From Nitrospirales bacterium (GTDB taxonomy: Bacteria > Nitrospirota > Nitrospiria > Nitrospirales > UBA8639), in NCBI GenBank assembly GCA_021604005.1, contig BQIV01000021.1:16665-80664 (forward strand): a stretch of 64,000 bases of DNA. The letters are read 5' to 3'. The notes beneath the pieces are model-generated. The model was not told where the DNA came from. It did no database searches and was given only the letters and a program-made list of their open reading frames with translations. Both the position numbers and the translations under genes were made by a program. This document shows, one piece after another, positions 63,258 to 64,000 of the stretch. The number at the start of each line of letters is the position of its first letter. Within the stretch, counting starts at the first letter, position 1.

Positions 63258-64000
63258 ATGACTAGTTACGTTACCCCCGTATCCAGAATCAGCTTTCCAA
63301 CGTTTATTGCCATGCTGTTCATTGCAGCACTTTCTGCTCTGCCCTACCATGTTCAGGCAGCCTCCCTCACTCTTTCATGGGCGCCAAATACAGAAAACGA
63401 TCTGGCAGAATATAGAATTTACAGACGAATTCCCCCTTCGACCAATTATGGCTCGCCCGTTTTTTCTGGATTGCCATCGAACCCTTCATCTCCGACCAAG
63501 ACTATTTCAGGACTATCAGACAATACACGATACACATTCATTGCCACAGCTATCGACTTAGCAGGCAATGAAAGTGCACCTTCAAACGAAGCCTCAGGAG
63601 TTACCGGCGGATCAACCTCGCCACCGCCACCACCTCCACCACCAGGTCCGCCGCCACCTCCCCCACCACCGGGGGGAACCAACGTAGCCATTAACTTTCA
63701 ACCCTCCTCTGCCAGTACGCCTGCGGGATTTCTCAAAGACGATGGTGCGCCCTTCACGGCCTCCCGTGGCTACGGCTGGTCGACGCGCGTCAATACCCGC
63801 GAACGGAATCGCTCGAGTAATCAATCCCTCGATACGCTCATCCATTTTGACAATGGCATCGGCATCACCTGGGAATATTCGCTCCCCAATGGCCAGTACC
63901 GAGTCTCCTTAGCCAGTGGAGATCCCACCTACCATCAAGGCCCCCATCATGTGCAAGTCGAAGGGATCACGGTCATTAACAATGTATCAACCTTGGCGAA
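63258..64000 (+). CDS. Secreted fibronectin-III protein with polyproline linker, 3'-truncated
   Basis: The frame is open from ATG at 63258 to the window edge (247 full codons). Residues 1-36 form a signal peptide (LFIAALSALPYHVQA). An FN3 domain follows (about 37-118: LTLSWAPNTENDLAEYRIYR, KTISGLSDNTRYTFIATAID). Next comes a linker with two runs of prolines (about 125-140), then the start of a malectin- or CBM-like beta domain (VAINFQPSSASTPAGF, WEYSLPNGQYRVSLASGDPT). It is probably an extracellular matrix protein. Whether it ends in a PEP-CTERM tail cannot be seen. Confidence 0.85.
   Translation, partial: MTSYVTPVSRISFPTFIAMLFIAALSALPYHVQAASLTLSWAPNTENDLAEYRIYRRIPPSTNYGSPVFSGLPSNPSSPTKTISGLSDNTRYTFIATAIDLAGNESAPSNEASGVTGGSTSPPPPPPPPGPPPPPPPPGGTNVAINFQPSSASTPAGFLKDDGAPFTASRGYGWSTRVNTRERNRSSNQSLDTLIHFDNGIGITWEYSLPNGQYRVSLASGDPTYHQGPHHVQVEGITVINNVSTLA

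Noticed and set aside
63076..63258. 60-codon minus-strand frame divergent from the FN3 gene
   Set aside because: Its TTG start overlaps the FN3 start region, there is no ribosome-binding site and no family match.
63446..63845. Glycine-rich minus-strand frames
   Set aside because: They are the antisense of the polyproline linker in the FN3 protein.

Overview
The window reads as a chromosomal segment of a free-living, Gram-negative, chemolithotroph-like bacterium of moderate GC content, most consistent with the phylum Nitrospirota (Nitrospira relatives). That is inferred, not proven. The pointers are a complete XrtA/PrsK/PrsR/EpsI exosortase locus with a PEP-CTERM substrate, the order glyQ-glyS-(membrane protein)-ppdK-ribD, the order uppS-cdsA-dxr-rseP-proS followed by two bifunctional-nuclease paralogues and rplM-rpsI-argC-argJ, hopanoid-type squalene genes (hpnD-hpnE), and a cytochrome P460 fragment. 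No tRNA, rRNA, CRISPR array, intact insertion sequence or prophage was seen.

Layout. 0-4.6 kb: a cut-off cytochrome P460, a secreted YHS-domain protein and a TetR regulator whose probable operator is the 16-bp palindrome filling the spacer of the YHS promoter; then a parvulin, a RoxA-type ribosomal oxygenase, an ElaA-type acetyltransferase and a STAS protein. 4.6-6.4 kb: a small accessory patch with a decayed Fis-type regulator end, a DUF4160/DUF2442 pair and a small gene that appears to continue in the +1 frame. 6.4-12.2 kb: a metal-hydrolase-like protein, an RRM RNA-binding protein and a fatty-acid desaturase separated by a perfect 31-nt hairpin, a second TetR with operator-like palindromes before itself and before a thioredoxin, a DUF5069 protein, and a DapF homologue with both catalytic cysteines replaced by serine. 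12.2-19.2 kb: a spondin-domain PEP-CTERM protein, a BON-LysM protein, an AAA/DUF4143 ATPase, a broken DUF937 gene, an M48 protease, an esterase and a glycosyltransferase.

19.4-27.6 kb is a minus-strand block: glyQ-glyS, a membrane protein, ppdK and ribD, with 4-nt overlaps at glyQ/glyS and ppdK/ribD. GlyQ, GlyS and PPDK all carry extra basic tails. 27.8-38.3 kb is mixed: a lipoprotein, a membrane cupredoxin, a FolB-methyltransferase fusion, a PHP phosphoesterase, yjbQ with a frameshifted end, an SH3-like protein, hpnD-hpnE, uracil-DNA glycosylase and a PlsC acyltransferase. 38.4-41.3 kb encodes the TldD/TldE (PmbA) protease pair.

41.4-52.2 kb is a plus-strand housekeeping run: isoprenoid, phospholipid and envelope-stress genes (uppS-cdsA-dxr-rseP-proS) behind a good sigma-70 promoter, two DUF151 nucleases, rplM-rpsI with a strong terminator, then argC-argJ. 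A 750-bp repeat-rich spacer separates this from the minus-strand exosortase operon xrtA-epsI-prsK-prsR (53.0-58.2 kb) and a GlrK/QseG-like/GlrR sensor operon (58.8-62.5 kb). The window ends inside a secreted fibronectin-III protein with a polyproline linker.

Functionally, the exosortase operon probably processes the spondin-type PEP-CTERM protein at 12.2-13.1 kb and, with PrsK/PrsR, controls an extracellular matrix. HpnD/HpnE, the desaturase, PlsC and CdsA shape the membrane. PPDK fits pyruvate-to-PEP conversion in an autotroph using the reductive TCA cycle.
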